64,000 bases of DNA from Corydoras sp. C115. Taxonomy: Eukaryota > Chordata > Actinopteri > Siluriformes > Callichthyidae. Below, one piece after another: positions 9,251 through 20,553 of this stretch. The stretch covers positions 416,501 through 480,500 of the forward strand of contig JAFMOC010000095.1 of NCBI GenBank assembly GCA_019802505.1, in the 5' to 3' direction. Every line of letters starts with the position of its first letter. Within the stretch, counting starts at the first letter, position 1. The translations under genes and the position numbers were made by a program. The notes under the pieces were generated by a model. The model saw only the letters and a list, made by a program, of their open reading frames with translations, ran no database searches and was not told the origin of the DNA.

Positions 9251-10513
9251 ATCAAATTGTTTGATTTGTAAACGATTAATTTGCATTTTATAGAATGAAA
9301 TAAGAAATGTATACATTACGAAAAAAATGTCTTAATATGCAGTACTGAAATCCTTGATTGCAGTTACAGATGCTTGACTGGCCACACCAGGACCTTCAAA
9401 TTCTTCTTACAAAGCCACTCCTTAGTTGGCAGGTGCTTCAGATCATTGACATGCTGGAGGACTCAGCCACAACCCATCTTAAATATTCTTACTGAGGAAA
9501 GGAGGTTGTTGTCCAAAGTCTTGCGATATATATAACCCCATCATTTCTCATATGCTGTTTCACCTCACAGCATCTCTTACAGAGTACAAATTTATCGATC
9601 CAGCCATATACTTAGTTAAAACTAACAAAAGAAAGACACAAAACTAATACAGTAAAAGTGAAAACAAATCAAAGCAAAGAAAACAAACAACAAATAAAAA
9701 TCTTTCTTAAAAGATTTCAACGTAGGCAAAACAGCAGTGGCTTGATAAAAGGCCCATCTGAAGCCAAGTTAAAGTAGCAGCCGGGATAATACCTGTACAC
9801 GAGTATTACCATTAACCGGAAAAGTGATATGCTCCAACTCAAGTGTCGATAGAGGATGACCAAATCCCCTACGGGAGTTTGACCGATGCTAGTGGCTAAT
9901 AGCTACCGTTATGATCAAAGAGAGATGCAACCCGGTTTTCCCAACAAAACTCCTTACAGGAAGCACACGGACGAATACCGGAGAAAACAGCTATGTCCCA
10001 GCAACTCTCCGTATAGGGAATGTCTTGGCAACAAGTCCCACAACATCACCGGCTCAGTAGCTCGCTACAGACCACACCACGCATGCCACTGTACCCAAAT
10101 GACAGAGCTAAATAGCTAACTAGCATGATGACATGAGGAAGAAGGGAGGGCCACGCCTCTTCTACGGTGGCTGCGCCACAACAAAAAGATAAGTGACTTA
10201 CACCGGTAACATTCAGATTCTGTCTCTCACAATTGAAGCATACCTACAAAAAAAGCATACCCCCGAATTTCTACATATCAACTTGCAAAATTGGCAGGGT
10301 ATCTAATTTTCCCCTCTGTACAGGCAAGTGTAACTTGTTGTAACTTCTTAAAAATTCAATAAGAAAACACCAATCCATATAATCCAGATTTGTTTATTAA
10401 TGAAGAACACACACATTGTATCCATAACAATGTTAAGTTTATTTTTTATACCACTCAGCTTTTGAGAAGAGAAATATTACCCTGTTATAGAACATTGTAA
10501 TGGGGGGGTAACA
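9251..10513. other. Unclassified sequence, GC-richer from 9750 to 10200
   Basis: The segment 9750-10200 is less AT-rich than its surroundings. It contains CCAAGTTAAAGTAGCAGCCG, close to the CCAAGCTAAAGTAGCCG unit of the 57-58-bp array at 45488-45831. It may be a remnant of a related LTR element. A 77-aa open frame (9886-10119) has no recognised domain. Confidence 0.35.
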
Positions 10514-10518
10514 GATGT

Positions 10519-10719
10519 TGTGACAATCGCGAAACACAGCAACGGGACAGAGTCCAGAGTTCAATGCAGAGAATATTTATTAATAATAAATAAGGAGAAA
10601 ACAGAATAGCCAATTAGAAAAGTAGAAACAAAACGGAAGTTAGAACTCTAACTGGTGATAGATCCAGAGTCTGCAAAAGGCAGTACCCAGGATCGCTCAC
10701 AGAGGGCTCCGATGTGACA
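10519..10719 (-). repeat. 3' LTR of Gypsy A
   Basis: About 201 bp. On the plus strand it starts TGTGACAATCGC and ends CGATGTGACA, giving short inverted ends TGTSACA. Its outer-end sequence (AGTCTGC, GGCAGT, CCAGGATCGC, CACAGAGGGC) recurs at 18350-18409. Confidence 0.8.
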
Positions 10720-10739
10720 GTACCCCCCCCCCTCCTAGG

Positions 10740-11346
10740 GGGTAGAGAAGACCTACCTTGATGACACGGAAGACCCCTATGTCCGGGTGCAGGCTTCTCA
10801 GGATGCCGGTTGTGGAAATCTGAAATAAGATTAGGGTCCAAAATGTCAGTAGCAGAAACCCAGCTACGCTCCTCCGGACCAAAACCCTCCCAGTCCACCA
10901 GATAGTAAATGGTAGAGCCCCGACGATGAGAATCCAATAAAGAGATGAAGAATGATTGATACTACTTTCCTGTAAGATATAGTCGAGAGGACCAGACACG
11001 AATGGTTTGAGAAGGGATGTATGGAAGACCAGATGAACACGATACTGAGGAGGAAGAGCAAAATGATAGGATGCGGGGTTGATCTGGCATAATACCTAAA
11101 AAGGACCCAGAATTCGGGCAAGCAGCTTGCGAGAGCCCATCCGGCAGTGAAAGTCCCGAGAACTGAGCCAAACCATGTCCCCTGGTGAGTAAACCCGGGC
11201 CTTGCTTCTATGCCAATCAGCGTAAGACTTGTTACGTTGTAAGACATGCTCAATCCGTTGGTGAACCTGGCCCCACACTCTTTCACTACGTTTAAACCAC
11301 TCATCAACCACAGGAGAATTGGAAGGTTCTGAGTCCCACAGAGCAA
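10740..11346 (-). pseudogene. Gypsy A integrase C-terminus and chromodomain (broken)
   Basis: The 11096-11311 frame encodes the integrase C-terminal part (SERVWGQVHQRIEHVL and GDMVWLSSRDFHCR). The 10790-10937 frame encodes a chromodomain core, YYLVDWEGFGPEERSWV, which in chromoviruses helps target integration to chromatin. The two lie in different frames, with stops between. Confidence 0.8.
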
Positions 11347-11687
11347 AAATTGGTTGATACCCTAATATATATTGGAAAGGGGTCAGGGCCGTGGCAGAGT
11401 GGCGAAGAGAATTCTAAGCAATCTCAGCCCATGGTAAGAAACGCGCCCAATCGGAAGCATGATTAAGGGCAAAGATGCGAAGAAACTTACCCAACTCCTG
11501 GTTACCCAACTCAAACTGGCCATTACTCTCTGGATGGTAACCTGAAGTTAAGCTCACCGTAGTACCCAATTTCTCAAAAAATGCACTCCAAATGGCAGAT
11601 TTGAACTGCGGACCCCGGTCAGACATTATGTCTTCTGAATGCCAAAAATAGGGAAAAGATATTTAAACAGAAGCTCAGCTATCTGTA
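11347..11687 (-). pseudogene. Gypsy A integrase core, second half
   Basis: Contains SDRGPQF (second catalytic Asp) and GYHPESNGQFELGNQELG, where the usual NGQ-TER sequence reads NGQFELG. The catalytic Glu falls in this motif. It is interrupted at 11688 by the Tc1 element; the first half resumes at 15528. Confidence 0.8.
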
Positions 11688-11913
11688 CAGTCATGGCCAA
11701 AAGTTTTGAGAATGACACAAATATTATATTTTCACATGGTCTGCTGCCCTCTGGTTTTTATGTGTGTTTGTCAGATGCTTTTATCACATACAGAAATATA
11801 ATTGCAATCATATTATGAGTAACAAAAGCTTTTATTGACAGTTAGAATGAGTTAATGCAGCAAGTCAATATTTGCAGTGTTGACCCTTCTTCTTCAGGAC
11901 CTCTGCAATTCTC

Positions 11914-13392
11914 CAGTGTGAGATAGCGGGCCGGGATTTTGTCGCCTCGTTGGACGAACTCATTCGGCTTGCTGTTCTTATGGAGCAGCACCTCACCACG
12001 GTGCCAACATCTCAAGGACCCAGACTTCTGCCATTGAACGTGATCGCTCCTCTGCCCTCTCCAATGGAGGCTGATCCGGAGCCTATGCAACTCGGACGAT
12101 CTCGGCTTTCCTAACAAGAGCGACAGAGGCATGCCCAACAGGGTCTTTGCGGTTACTGCGGGAGTTCCGAACACGGTCTGCAACATTGCGTTGTGAGACC
12201 GGTTCGCCATGCGCGTCCGCGGGCGTCTCGTACCTCGCCGTCGCATACCGCGCCGAAAGTTTCGGTGAGAGACTCGGGGGTCGCTGTGAATCGTTCATTG
12301 AAAATTAACGTCTTGCTATTTATTAAAGGCTAATCTGTATCTGCTACTGCACTGGTGGACTCGGGAGCTGATGGCAACTTCATCGACCGTGAGTTTTGCC
12401 GCTTGTGGGGGATTCCCGAGGAGTCCCTAGAGACCCAAATTTCGGTACAAGCCGTCGATGGTAAACCTCTCCCCTTGGGGGCAGTCAAGAGCACTACACC
12501 TACACTCTGGTTAGGTATCAGGAAAAGTCATTTTGAGAAAATAAAATTTTTTATTATTTCCTCCCCTTCAGTGTCCATTGTTTTAGGTTTGCCTTGGCTG
12601 CGGCGTCACGATCCAACGATCTCTTGGGGCCTGTTGCGGATCCGGTCATGGTCATCCCACTGCCATAGTGAGTGCTCTCAACCTCCCCCCCGCCTTTCTC
12701 TTTCCTCTACGCAGGTGTCTCCGGAACCCCAGCTTCCTGCTCAGGTACCGGCGGAGTATGCAGACCTTGCGGAGGTCTTTAGTGAACATCGTGCATGCAC
12801 GCTCCCTCCTAATCGGCACTACGACTACTCCATAGACCTATTACCCGGGGCCAAATTACCTCACGTGCGTCCCTACCCATTATGTGCTGCTGAAACATGC
12901 ACTATGCAAGACTATATTGCTGAAGCGCTGCGCAATGGGTTTATCCGACCCTCTAAATCCCCAGCCGCATCCGGCTTTTTCTTTGTTCCGAAGCAAGGGG
13001 GTGAGTTACGGCCATGCATAGATTTTCGCGAGCTTAATAAAGCTACTAAATGGTATCCTTACCCTTTCCCATTGGTACCGGCTAATTTAGAGCAGCTTCA
13101 TGGGGCGCACGTGTTTACTAAACTGGACCTCAGAAACGTGTATAATTTGGTACGTATTCGGAAGGGAGATGAGTGGAAGACCGCCTTTATCACTACCTTG
13201 GGGCATTACGAGTATCGCGTGATGCCCTTCGGCCTCACTAATGCCCCCGCGGTTTTCCAAGCATTTATTAATGATGTGCTCAGGGAATTTTTACATGTTG
13301 GCGACATGGTATGGCTTAATACACGGGACATCAGATGTCACCAGGGCACACGTAAACTCCCTTCTGAAACCTTTCGTTACAGGGTCATTTGA
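11914..13392 (+). pseudogene. Gypsy B gag-protease-reverse transcriptase remnant fused to integrase end
   Basis: The gag part carries a CX2CX4HX4C zinc knuckle (CGYCGSSEHGLQHC) near 12150-12195, with a stop just upstream of it. The protease motif ALVDSGADGNFID starts near 12344. Reverse transcriptase begins around YDYSIDLLPGAKLP and continues through FTKLDLR and MPFGLTNAP. At about 13294 the frame jumps from NDVLREFL straight to HVGDMVWLNTRD, an integrase C-terminal motif. The catalytic YxDD, RNase H and integrase core are therefore missing. The longest open frame runs 12355-13392, but it has no enzymatic completeness. Confidence 0.8.
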
Positions 13393-13398
13393 TGACAA

Positions 13399-13709
13399 TT
13401 GGAGGGACACGGTGGGGAGACAGCCGAGGGTGAAGAGTCCAACATTTACTCGGTTGCCTCCCTTTTGGATTCCCGTCGTCATAAAGGTTGGTTGCAGTAT
13501 CTTGTCGACTGCGAGGGCTTTGGTCCGGAGGAGAGGAGCTGGGTTTCCGCTGAGGACATCCTGGACCAGATCCTCATTCGGGATTTCCACCGGGATCACC
13601 CTGACCGTCCCGCCCCACGCCCCAGAGGTCGTCCACCCCGCCGAGGCAAACACCCCAGGTCTCAGCGAGGGGCTCCTCGGGATGAGCTGCCTTTTTCAGG
13701 AGAGGGTAA
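13399..13709 (+). pseudogene. Gypsy B chromodomain remnant
   Basis: The frame 13399-13857 encodes LQYLVDCEGFGPEERSWV, a chromodomain, followed by a proline/arginine-rich tail up to the polypurine tract. It is out of frame with the preceding integrase end. Confidence 0.75.
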
Positions 13710-14258
13710 TGTCACACACACACACCTACTTCCACAGCTCTGCCTACCTCACCTCCACACACACCCACTGCTACACCTGATGCACCTTCCACCAATCAGA
13801 GCAATCCCTCTCCTGATGCACCTTCCACCAATTAGCGCTCTCCCTATCGTGATCTAATCAGGTGCACCTCATTAGCGGGAACTCTATTTAAGCCACCATT
13901 GCAGAGATTTCTGGTTACGTGCTTATGCTATGGTGTTTCTGTTCGTTTGGCTCTCGCCTCGTACTCACCTTTTGCTGCTACGATCCGGTTCTGCCCGTTG
14001 GTGTTTTCTAGGACGGTTTACCTGTGAGCAGGTGAAGGATCACGGACTCCATTTCCCTCGAGTTCACCTCGCTGCATTCCTTACCGTCTCATCATCTGAT
14101 CTACCGGGGATTCCGACGACTGGTGATGTCATAACCAACGCTTTACCTCTGTTTACTCATTCCGGACTATTGACTGTATTGATTATTGCTTATGCAATAA
14201 AGACTCATTTATTTGCTGAATACTTCATGCTTCCTGCGTTTCCTCCGCTAGCATGACA
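13710..14258 (+). repeat. 3' LTR of Gypsy B
   Basis: 549 bp, starting TGTCACACACAC and ending GCATGACA. A TATTTAA-like element lies near 13885 and an AATAAA signal at 14196-14201. No second copy is seen in the window. Confidence 0.75.
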
Positions 14259-14262
14259 CAAT

Positions 14263-15153
14263 GCTTGCATTTTGTCAGAATGTCTAGGTTTTTGTTTGTC
14301 CACCCATCTCTTGATGATTGACCACAAGTTCTCAATGGGATTAAGATCTGGGGAGTTTCCAGGCCATGGACCCAAAATCTCTAGGTTTTGTTCCCTGAGC
14401 CATGTAGTTATCACCTTTCCTTTATGGCAAGGTGCTCTATCATGCTGGAAAAGGCATTGTTGATCACCAAACTGCTCTTGGATGGTTGGTCTCGGAGGAC
14501 ATTCTGGTACCATTCTTTATTCATGGCTGTGTTTTTAGGCAAGACTGTGAGAAAGCCGATTCCCTTGGCTGAGAAGCAACCCCACACATGAATGGTTTCA
14601 GGATGCTTTACAGTTGGCATGAGACAAGACTGGTGGTAGCGCTCACCTCGCCTTCTCCGATTAAGCTGTTTCCCAGATGTCCCAAACAATCGGAAAGTGG
14701 ATTCATCAGAGTAAATGACTTTACCCCAGTCCTCAGCAGTCCACTCCCTGTACCTTTTGCAGAATATCAGTCTGTCCCTGATGTTTTTTCTGGAGAGAAG
14801 TGGCTTCTTTGCTGCCCTCCTTGAGACCATGTCTTGCTCTAAGAGTCTCTGCCTCACAGTGCATGCAGATGCACTCACACCTGCCTGCTGCCATTCCTGA
14901 GCAAGCTCTGCACTGCTGGTAGCCCGATCCCGCAGCTGAAACACTTTTAAGAGACGGTCCTGGCGCTTGCTGGTCTTTCTTGGGCGCCCTGGAGCCTTTT
15001 TGCAACAATAGAACCTCTCTCCTTGAAGTTCTTGATGATGCGATAGATTGTTGACTGAGGTGCAATCTTTCTAGCTGCGATATTCTTCCCTGTTAGGCCA
15101 TTTTTGTGCTGTGCAATGATGAGTGCACGTGTTTCTTTAGAGATAACCATGGT
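14263..15153 (-). pseudogene. Tc1-like transposase, frameshifted and C-terminally truncated
   Basis: The start MVISKET (15153) leads a helix-turn-helix region (TGKNIAARKIAPQSTIYRII). A frameshift near 15000 moves the reading to the 14411-14944 frame (RDRATSSAELAQEWQQAG, then YSDEST with the first catalytic Asp). A second shift near 14500 leads to QHDRAPCH (second Asp) and SPDLNPIENLW (Glu). The final residues are lost at the junction with Gypsy B. It is clearly non-functional. Confidence 0.85.
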
Positions 15154-15527
15154 TAACAGAAGAGAAACAATGATGCCAAGCACCAGCCTCCTTTTAAAGT
15201 GTCCAGTGGTGTCATTCTTACTTAATCATGACAGATTGATCTCCAGCCCTGTCCTCATCAACACCCACACCTGTGTTAATGGAGCAATCACTGAAACGAT
15301 GTTAGCTGGTCTTTTTAAGGCAGGGCTGCAATGAAGTTTAAATTTGTTTTGGGGGATAAAGTTCATTTTCTAGGCATATATTGACTTTGCAATTAATTGC
15401 TGTTAAGCTGATCACTCTTTCTTGATAACATTCTGGAGTATATGCAAATTGCCATTATAAAAACTGAAGCAGTAGACTTTGTAAAAATTAATATTTGTAT
15501 CATTCTCAAAACTTTTGGCCATGACTG

Positions 15528-15740
15528 TAGAGCTGATGGAAGCATAGTCACTGGTAGGAAAAAGACGGCTCGGGAAAAACGATCAATAAAAGTGACAACA
15601 GTAGTAAATCCTTCAGAGGGAGAAGGATCAGATACGAAAACGATTGCCAAATGAGACCATGTGCGGGACGGAACTGGCAAAGGACACAGTTTGAGTTTAA
15701 AGATTACCTGAGATTACCTCAGGTACCTGAGATTACCTGA
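15528..15740 (-). pseudogene. Gypsy A integrase core, first half
   Basis: The minus frame reads PSRTWSHLAIVFVSDPSP and FTTVVTFIDRFSRAVFFLP, the start of the catalytic core; the first catalytic Asp of LDF/LDL appears replaced (VFV). The reading runs into the Tc1 end at 15527. Confidence 0.75.
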
Positions 15741-15918
15741 GTTTAAAGATTGCCACCAGTAATTGCGGCGCAAGATCCGTATAGTACGATCAATTCCGGG
15801 ATGTTCTGAACACAATGAAGAGTGTTCCCACGTGATAAGGCGTGTACGGAAAGCAATAGGCACATACACTAATCCCCGTGGAATGTGTGATGGAGCCAGG
15901 AAACCCTGTAAAGACCTC

Positions 15919-16334
15919 TCAATGTATGGACTCCCAGTGTATGGAATTTATAAAACACCTAGCTGACAGAATGGGAGAATCATCCACATGCTCCCCTCCA
16001 CTCTCCAGATTGAGGCGCGAGAGATCATCGGCCTGATGGTTGTAATGCCCGGGGCGGTATGAGATGAAGTGAAAATTATTAAAAAATAATGACCATCTGG
16101 ACTGACGAGCATTAAGTCGTTTAGCCCCTTTTAAATAATCTAGGTTCTTGTGGTCCGTAATAACCACAAAGTGGTGGTTGGCCCGCATGAGTTATGCTGC
16201 CATTCCTCCAAAATTCCTCTTAATGGCCAATAACTCCCAGTCGCCAATACTATAATTACGCTCTGCGGGTGACAACTTACATGACAAAAGGCGACAGGAT
16301 GACGACAAGAATTAAGTGAACCCTGTGACAACAC
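15919..16334 (-). pseudogene. Gypsy A RNase H remnant
   Basis: VITDHKNLDYLKGAKRLNAR and QADDLSRL are typical of the Ty3/Gypsy RNase H end. The start of the domain (FAEVDASSTGVGTVLSQ) can be read in another frame near 16310-16370. Confidence 0.75.
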
Positions 16335-16623
16335 TGTCCCAACACCAGTGGAAGAGGCATCAACCTCAGCAAAGAATCAAGAATGGGTAGTTAAATCAGC
16401 AGAGAAGATGAGAAATATCATCCAAATAAACCAACACAAAAAAAACACAACTCCAGAAATTCCCCCAAGACCACATTGATAAAAGCTTGAAAAATGCCTG
16501 GAGTATTAGTCAGACCAAAAGGCTAGGTATTCATACTGCCCAGAAGATGTAACAAACAAAGTCTTCCATTCATCCCCTTCCTGAATGCATACCAAATTGT
16601 AAGCATTGCGTCGGTCTAATTTA

Positions 16624-17320
16624 CTAAAGATAGTAGCCCCCCCTTAGTTGTTCTAGAGCAGAGGGTACTAAAGGAAAAGGATATGTCATCCTACGAGTAG
16701 CCTGGTTAAGGGTCTGATAGTCATTACAAGTCCTTAGAGTGGAATCCTTCTTGGTGACAAAAAACCCTGATCCCACTGGGGATTTAGAGGGTCGAATGAT
16801 GCCACTCTTAAAGGACTCAGCAATATACTCCCTCATGGACCTGTTCTCAGCCACCGTGAGGGGATAAGGACTAACGCGTGGTAATTTCATACCCTCAATA
16901 AGATGAATAGCACAGTCCGATACGCGATGGGGTGGGAGAGAACTTTTAGTCGCAGACCCGAATACCTGCGCCAATTCAGCATACTCTGATGGAACTCCCA
17001 CAGGAAGGCTATGGGGGGTGGTCCAAAGTCTGCAGCTGAAGATGTAGGTGCTGAAGGCAATGAGAGACACAATAAGGTGACCAATGTACGATATCCCGAA
17101 AAACCTACGTGATGACAGGGTCGTGTCAAACCTAAGATAAGAGGAAAAGCTGATATCAGGATGTAACGGACGACCATGCGCAGAACTGACTCGAACGGCT
17201 TGTTGTAATTTAACTGTAGGAATACCCCATTTATTGACCAGAGTGGAGTCAAAGAGAGCAGTAGTAAAACAACCTTATCTAAACAGGTTAATTTAACAGA
17301 AATCAAAAAAGGTTGTCGCA
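16624..17320 (-). pseudogene. Gypsy A protease and reverse transcriptase remnant
   Basis: The RT fingers region reads SDCAIHLIEGMKLP, SPYPLTVAE, IIRPSKSPVGSGFF and YPFPLVPSALEQL, then hits a stop. The catalytic YxDD motif cannot be found in a clean frame. Upstream, a degraded protease frame (17080-17320) precedes it. An L2 tail is inserted at 17322-17363. Confidence 0.75.
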
Positions 17321-17321
17321 T

Positions 17322-17363
17322 AGATGTCTGCTAAATGACTAAATGTAAATGTAAATGTAAATG
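17322..17363 (+). repeat. L2 LINE 3' tail fragment
   Basis: TGTCTGCTAAATGACTAAATG followed by three TAAATG units; same tail as at 24437. It interrupts Gypsy A. Confidence 0.75.
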
Positions 17364-17480
17364 CATAGATAAATATGTGCTCACAACATTAATAGCTCTC
17401 TCGTAATAGCTCTTAGACCCGTACCAGACCCCCTACCCTTGCTGGAAGGACGTATAGGACACCGATCCAGGAGGTGATTT

Positions 17481-18326
17481 CTACCTCCACAACAAAGGCA
17501 CAAATGTCCATGAATACGACGATTCCTCTTGCTGGCAGACAACCGAATAGTCTACCTGCATCGGCGTCTCAGGATCCAGTGAAGTCACAGGTGGTGTCGA
17601 AGTAAGATGTGGAAGAGTGGAACATAGACCCCTTCTTGCCTGCCAGAGCTGATCCAGACGGATGGTAGTGGTGATGATCTCCGATAGATATATGCCCTTG
17701 TCCCTGTGTAACAGCTCCGCTGCGATCTCACTTCTCAATCCAGAGCAATAAGCCACACGTAAAGCCGCCTCATTCCAGCCGCTGTGAGCAGCTGAGTTCT
17801 GGAATTCCAGAGCATAATCAATGACTGAGCGAGCACCCTGTCGAAGTTCAAACAGAACATCTCCTGCAGCACGGCCCTGGCGCGGGTGAAAAAACAAACT
17901 ATGAAACCGTTCCATGAACAGTTCAAAATTGCGCAACTCGGCCCCACGAGAGTTCTACAGAGCAGAACCCCAACTGCCTGCACATCCACATAACCGCGAG
18001 ATTATAAATGCGATCTTCTGTTCATCAGTAGCAGAAGGACGGTTAGCGAAATAAAGTGAACATTGCAGCATAAAGAGTTCGCAAACCTCCACATCTCCAT
18101 CAAAGCGTTCGGGCTGAGCTACAGGAAGTTATTATGATGTCATCGGCACGATGCTCACGAGGAAGCGTCAGAGGTAAACAAAGCATCTGAGAAAATTGAG
18201 TTATGGAGATAACCATTCTCCAGACCACTCTCTGGTGATCCATCAATGACCCCATAGTCCTGGAGAGTTCAAAAATCTCCTGCCGTTGTTCGCCCAAAAA
18301 CTGTCCTTGCTCGCGCAGAGCAAACA
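17481..18326 (-). pseudogene. Gypsy A gag remnant
   Basis: The frame 17481-17936 encodes a retrotransposon gag domain (ELRQGARSVIDYALEFQ, AAHSGWNEAALR, FHPRQGRAAGDVLFEL). N-terminal pieces such as LREQGQFLGEQRQEIFELS lie further up at 18240-18330, separated by stops. Confidence 0.75.
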
Positions 18327-18409
18327 GCCAGATCTCAGGTGATAGGGGGCGGTCCTGAGTCTGCGAAAGGCAGTCCCCAGGATCGCCCACAGAGGGCACC
18401 GATGTGACC
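18327..18409 (-). repeat. Truncated 5' LTR of Gypsy A
   Basis: About 80 bp matching the outer end of the 3' LTR (GAGTCTGCGAAAGGCAGT, CACAGAGGGC, CGATGTGAC), followed by the GATGT target duplication. The rest of the LTR is missing. Confidence 0.7.
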
Positions 18410-18414
18410 GATGT

Positions 18415-20165
18415 GAGAAGGCATTTGCAAGATTTAAATTATCGTTTATTCTCAAGACACAAGACTAATTAACAGATTAATAACAAGCTCAGGTATTTAT
18501 CATTAGTGATGCTTCTGTTGCAATTCAACTAACAGTTTTCAAAATTAAATATATGAATATAACATAAAAGATGTAATTAAAACAATATTTGGATTATTTT
18601 TTAAAAATGTTTAAATGTTTTAATAATAATCATTTAAATGTTTGGATTGAGTCTACTGCACTGCTTTGTACCATACAGGGACAAGAATACTACCATGACT
18701 TGAGGTAAAATAGGCCTGCTTGCTGTGTTTCACAACAGTAAAACACAGATCAGCAAGGTTTTGTGCCCATGATATACATTACCTACCCTCTTATCATACC
18801 TTCTGTGAAATAGAAGGGGAATTACAGATTGCAACAGTGGAAAGTGGCTGGTAAGCCATGGCGTGCCTGTGAGTGTGTATGCAGTGTTGATGGGTCTGTG
18901 ACAGAAAAGGTTTTTGTTTATTGAAAGTGACTACCCAGCATGAGATATGCATAAAAGTCACATCTCAGAGATCTGACCTTTTTCTGTTTGTTCTGAAAGA
19001 CAGGGAGGTCAAGGCAAAACTGATTTGGAGAAAATTCTACATGATTAAATGGCAAGGAGCTCCCAAAAAATATTTTGGAAGGTTACTCATATTTAAAGAC
19101 CTCAACCCAGAAATGTAAAATTAAGAGGCAACATAGGTCTAATAATGATTTCAAAATAGGAGTTTAGGAAATTAAGCTAGTTATTATATGCATTGTCAAT
19201 ATGTATGTTGTCACTAATATAAATCTAATTTATATTAAATTAAATCTAAATAAAAATAATTTTAATCTAATTTAAATATTTATATCAACTTACAAATGAA
19301 TTTTTGTGTTGTATTTTTATTTTTTGTATTTAAAATTAAACAAGTAAAAAGAAAAAATCAAATTAACAAAATATGTCTCCCCCCTGTGTCCAAAAGTCTT
19401 TTTTCCTTAGAACTTTTTGTTTTGTTTCATTCTTAGTATGAAGTTTCAGGGGATTTTGCTTTTTTATGCCACTTAATAACTTCCAACCAACGCTATCAAC
19501 ATAATCACAGATTGTTGCACAGCATCTGAGCTATTTTCTATTTGCATATGTCACAATGAGTCATGAGTCACAATGTTAATGCATTCAGTCAGACATTAAA
19601 CTAGCTATTCCTGATATAAAACATGATATAAAAAAAAATCTTTAACTTCAAATGGTCATGTTGTGAAAGCCTTTAGCAAGTTTTAGTATAAAACAGAAAC
19701 ATTTATTTGATGTCTTATTTTACAGGCAAATAGTGTGCTTCTGAGCTGAATTACAACAAATTATTAAACTTAACATTAGTTCTATGTATTTCTGTAAAAC
19801 CCACTAATGATTATCATGTTGTGCTATTATCTACTTTATTTGTTCTACTTTATTATTAAAGTTCTCCTTATATCATTTTTTAAAAAGTAATTAAATAACA
19901 GATCAGATGATTTTTATCTTTGGTTTTACTTGTTTAACATCAGGTTTTGCATACATCTAGTGCATCTCAATGTGCAGACATGACCTACATATGGTTGTAT
20001 TTGGTAATTTGTCAACTAATAAACACATTAAAAAATAAATAAATAAAAATATGACAACTGAACTATTTTGATACGTTTTATTTTATGGATTTTGTTACAT
20101 ATTACTTTTGTAATTTTGAACATTTAAGCATTTCTGACCAAAAAAAATATTGTTAATAATTTTAA
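18415..20165. other. AT-rich non-coding interval
   Basis: No gene supported. A 65-aa frame at 18921-19118 has no recognisable domain. Confidence 0.55.
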
Positions 20166-20290
20166 TGAAGGGCAGCATGGTGCTTTCGATACAGGCTCAA
20201 ATCTCAATCGAGGTAGTTTCCATGTTCTCCTGGTGTTCACGTGTTGTTTCTTTCTCTCAGCATTCTTCCCATCTTGGGATGGCCTACTAA
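20166..20290 (+). repeat. Degenerate SINE head fragment
   Basis: GGGCAGCATGGTGC, GTTTCCATGTTCTCC and GGTGTTCACGTG match the GGCGGCACGG SINE at low identity. The B box is decayed (GCTCAAATCTC). Confidence 0.5.
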
Positions 20291-20393
20291 CCATAACATC
20301 TATTTAACAAGTTAAACTGAATTCACTGATGGAAAGTATTTTGTGGATTTATCATAATGAATGTATAATATGAAAATGCACTTAGTAAAACAT

Positions 20394-20539
20394 TCATTCA
20401 TTCATTCATTCATTCATTCATTCATCTTCCACTTTATCCTATATTAGGGTCGAGGTGGGGTTCCCCATGCCCATCCAGGGGAGAACGTTTCGGGCGCTGG
20501 GCAGATACACCCAGGACAGGGCACCAATCTATCGCTGGG
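20394..20539 (-). mobile_element. 5'-truncated SINE (short form)
   Basis: Only the last ~120 nt of the GGCGGCACGG SINE plus its (ATGA)n tail. In element orientation it begins CCCAGCGATAGATTGG. TAAAACAT occurs at 20386-20393 and 20546-20553, a possible target duplication with 6 extra nt before the right copy. The same 5' end recurs at 23243-23371 and, within a few nt, at 57437-57571. Confidence 0.75.
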
Positions 20540-20553
20540 TCTGACTAAAACAT

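Larger units (their letters stand above)
11910..14258 (+). mobile_element. Ty3/Gypsy retrotransposon B, 5'-truncated and internally deleted
   Basis: A plus-strand Gypsy remnant inside the Tc1 element. It has a 3' LTR (13710-14258) preceded by a purine run (AGGAGAGGG), part of gag, protease and the first part of the reverse transcriptase, then the integrase C-terminus and a chromodomain. The 5' LTR and gag N-terminus are absent. The left junction lies at about 11910-11914. CAAT occurs on both sides, but I think the left junction is a deletion breakpoint and not an insertion end, because the Tc1 family as I recall it continues past that CAAT. Confidence 0.8.
11688..15527 (-). mobile_element. 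Tc1-like transposon inserted in Gypsy A
   Basis: Terminal inverted repeats start CAGTCATGGCCAAAAG at both ends and are flanked by TA (11686-11687 and 15528-15529). Without the inserted Gypsy B the element would be about 1.5 kb, the usual Tc1 size. Its transposase on the minus strand is frameshifted and its C-terminal end is disrupted by Gypsy B. Confidence 0.9.
10519..18409 (-). mobile_element. Ty3/Gypsy retrotransposon A, nested and degraded
   Basis: A minus-strand Gypsy element with a chromodomain. GATGT flanks it on both sides (10514-10518 and 18410-18414). The 3' LTR is 10519-10719. On the plus strand it is followed by GTACCCCCCCCC, the complement of the polypurine tract. The order from high to low coordinate is gag, protease, reverse transcriptase, RNase H, integrase, chromodomain, as in Ty3/Gypsy. 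Many stops, frameshifts and deletions are present. The 5' LTR is reduced to about 80 bp at 18327-18409. A Tc1 element (11688-15527) splits the integrase core, and that Tc1 contains Gypsy element B. Confidence 0.88.

Noticed and set aside
11906..14262. CAAT on both sides of Gypsy B as a target duplication
   Set aside because: The left end has no LTR start, and the Tc1 family as I recall it continues past the left CAAT. The left junction is therefore more likely a deletion breakpoint and the match chance.
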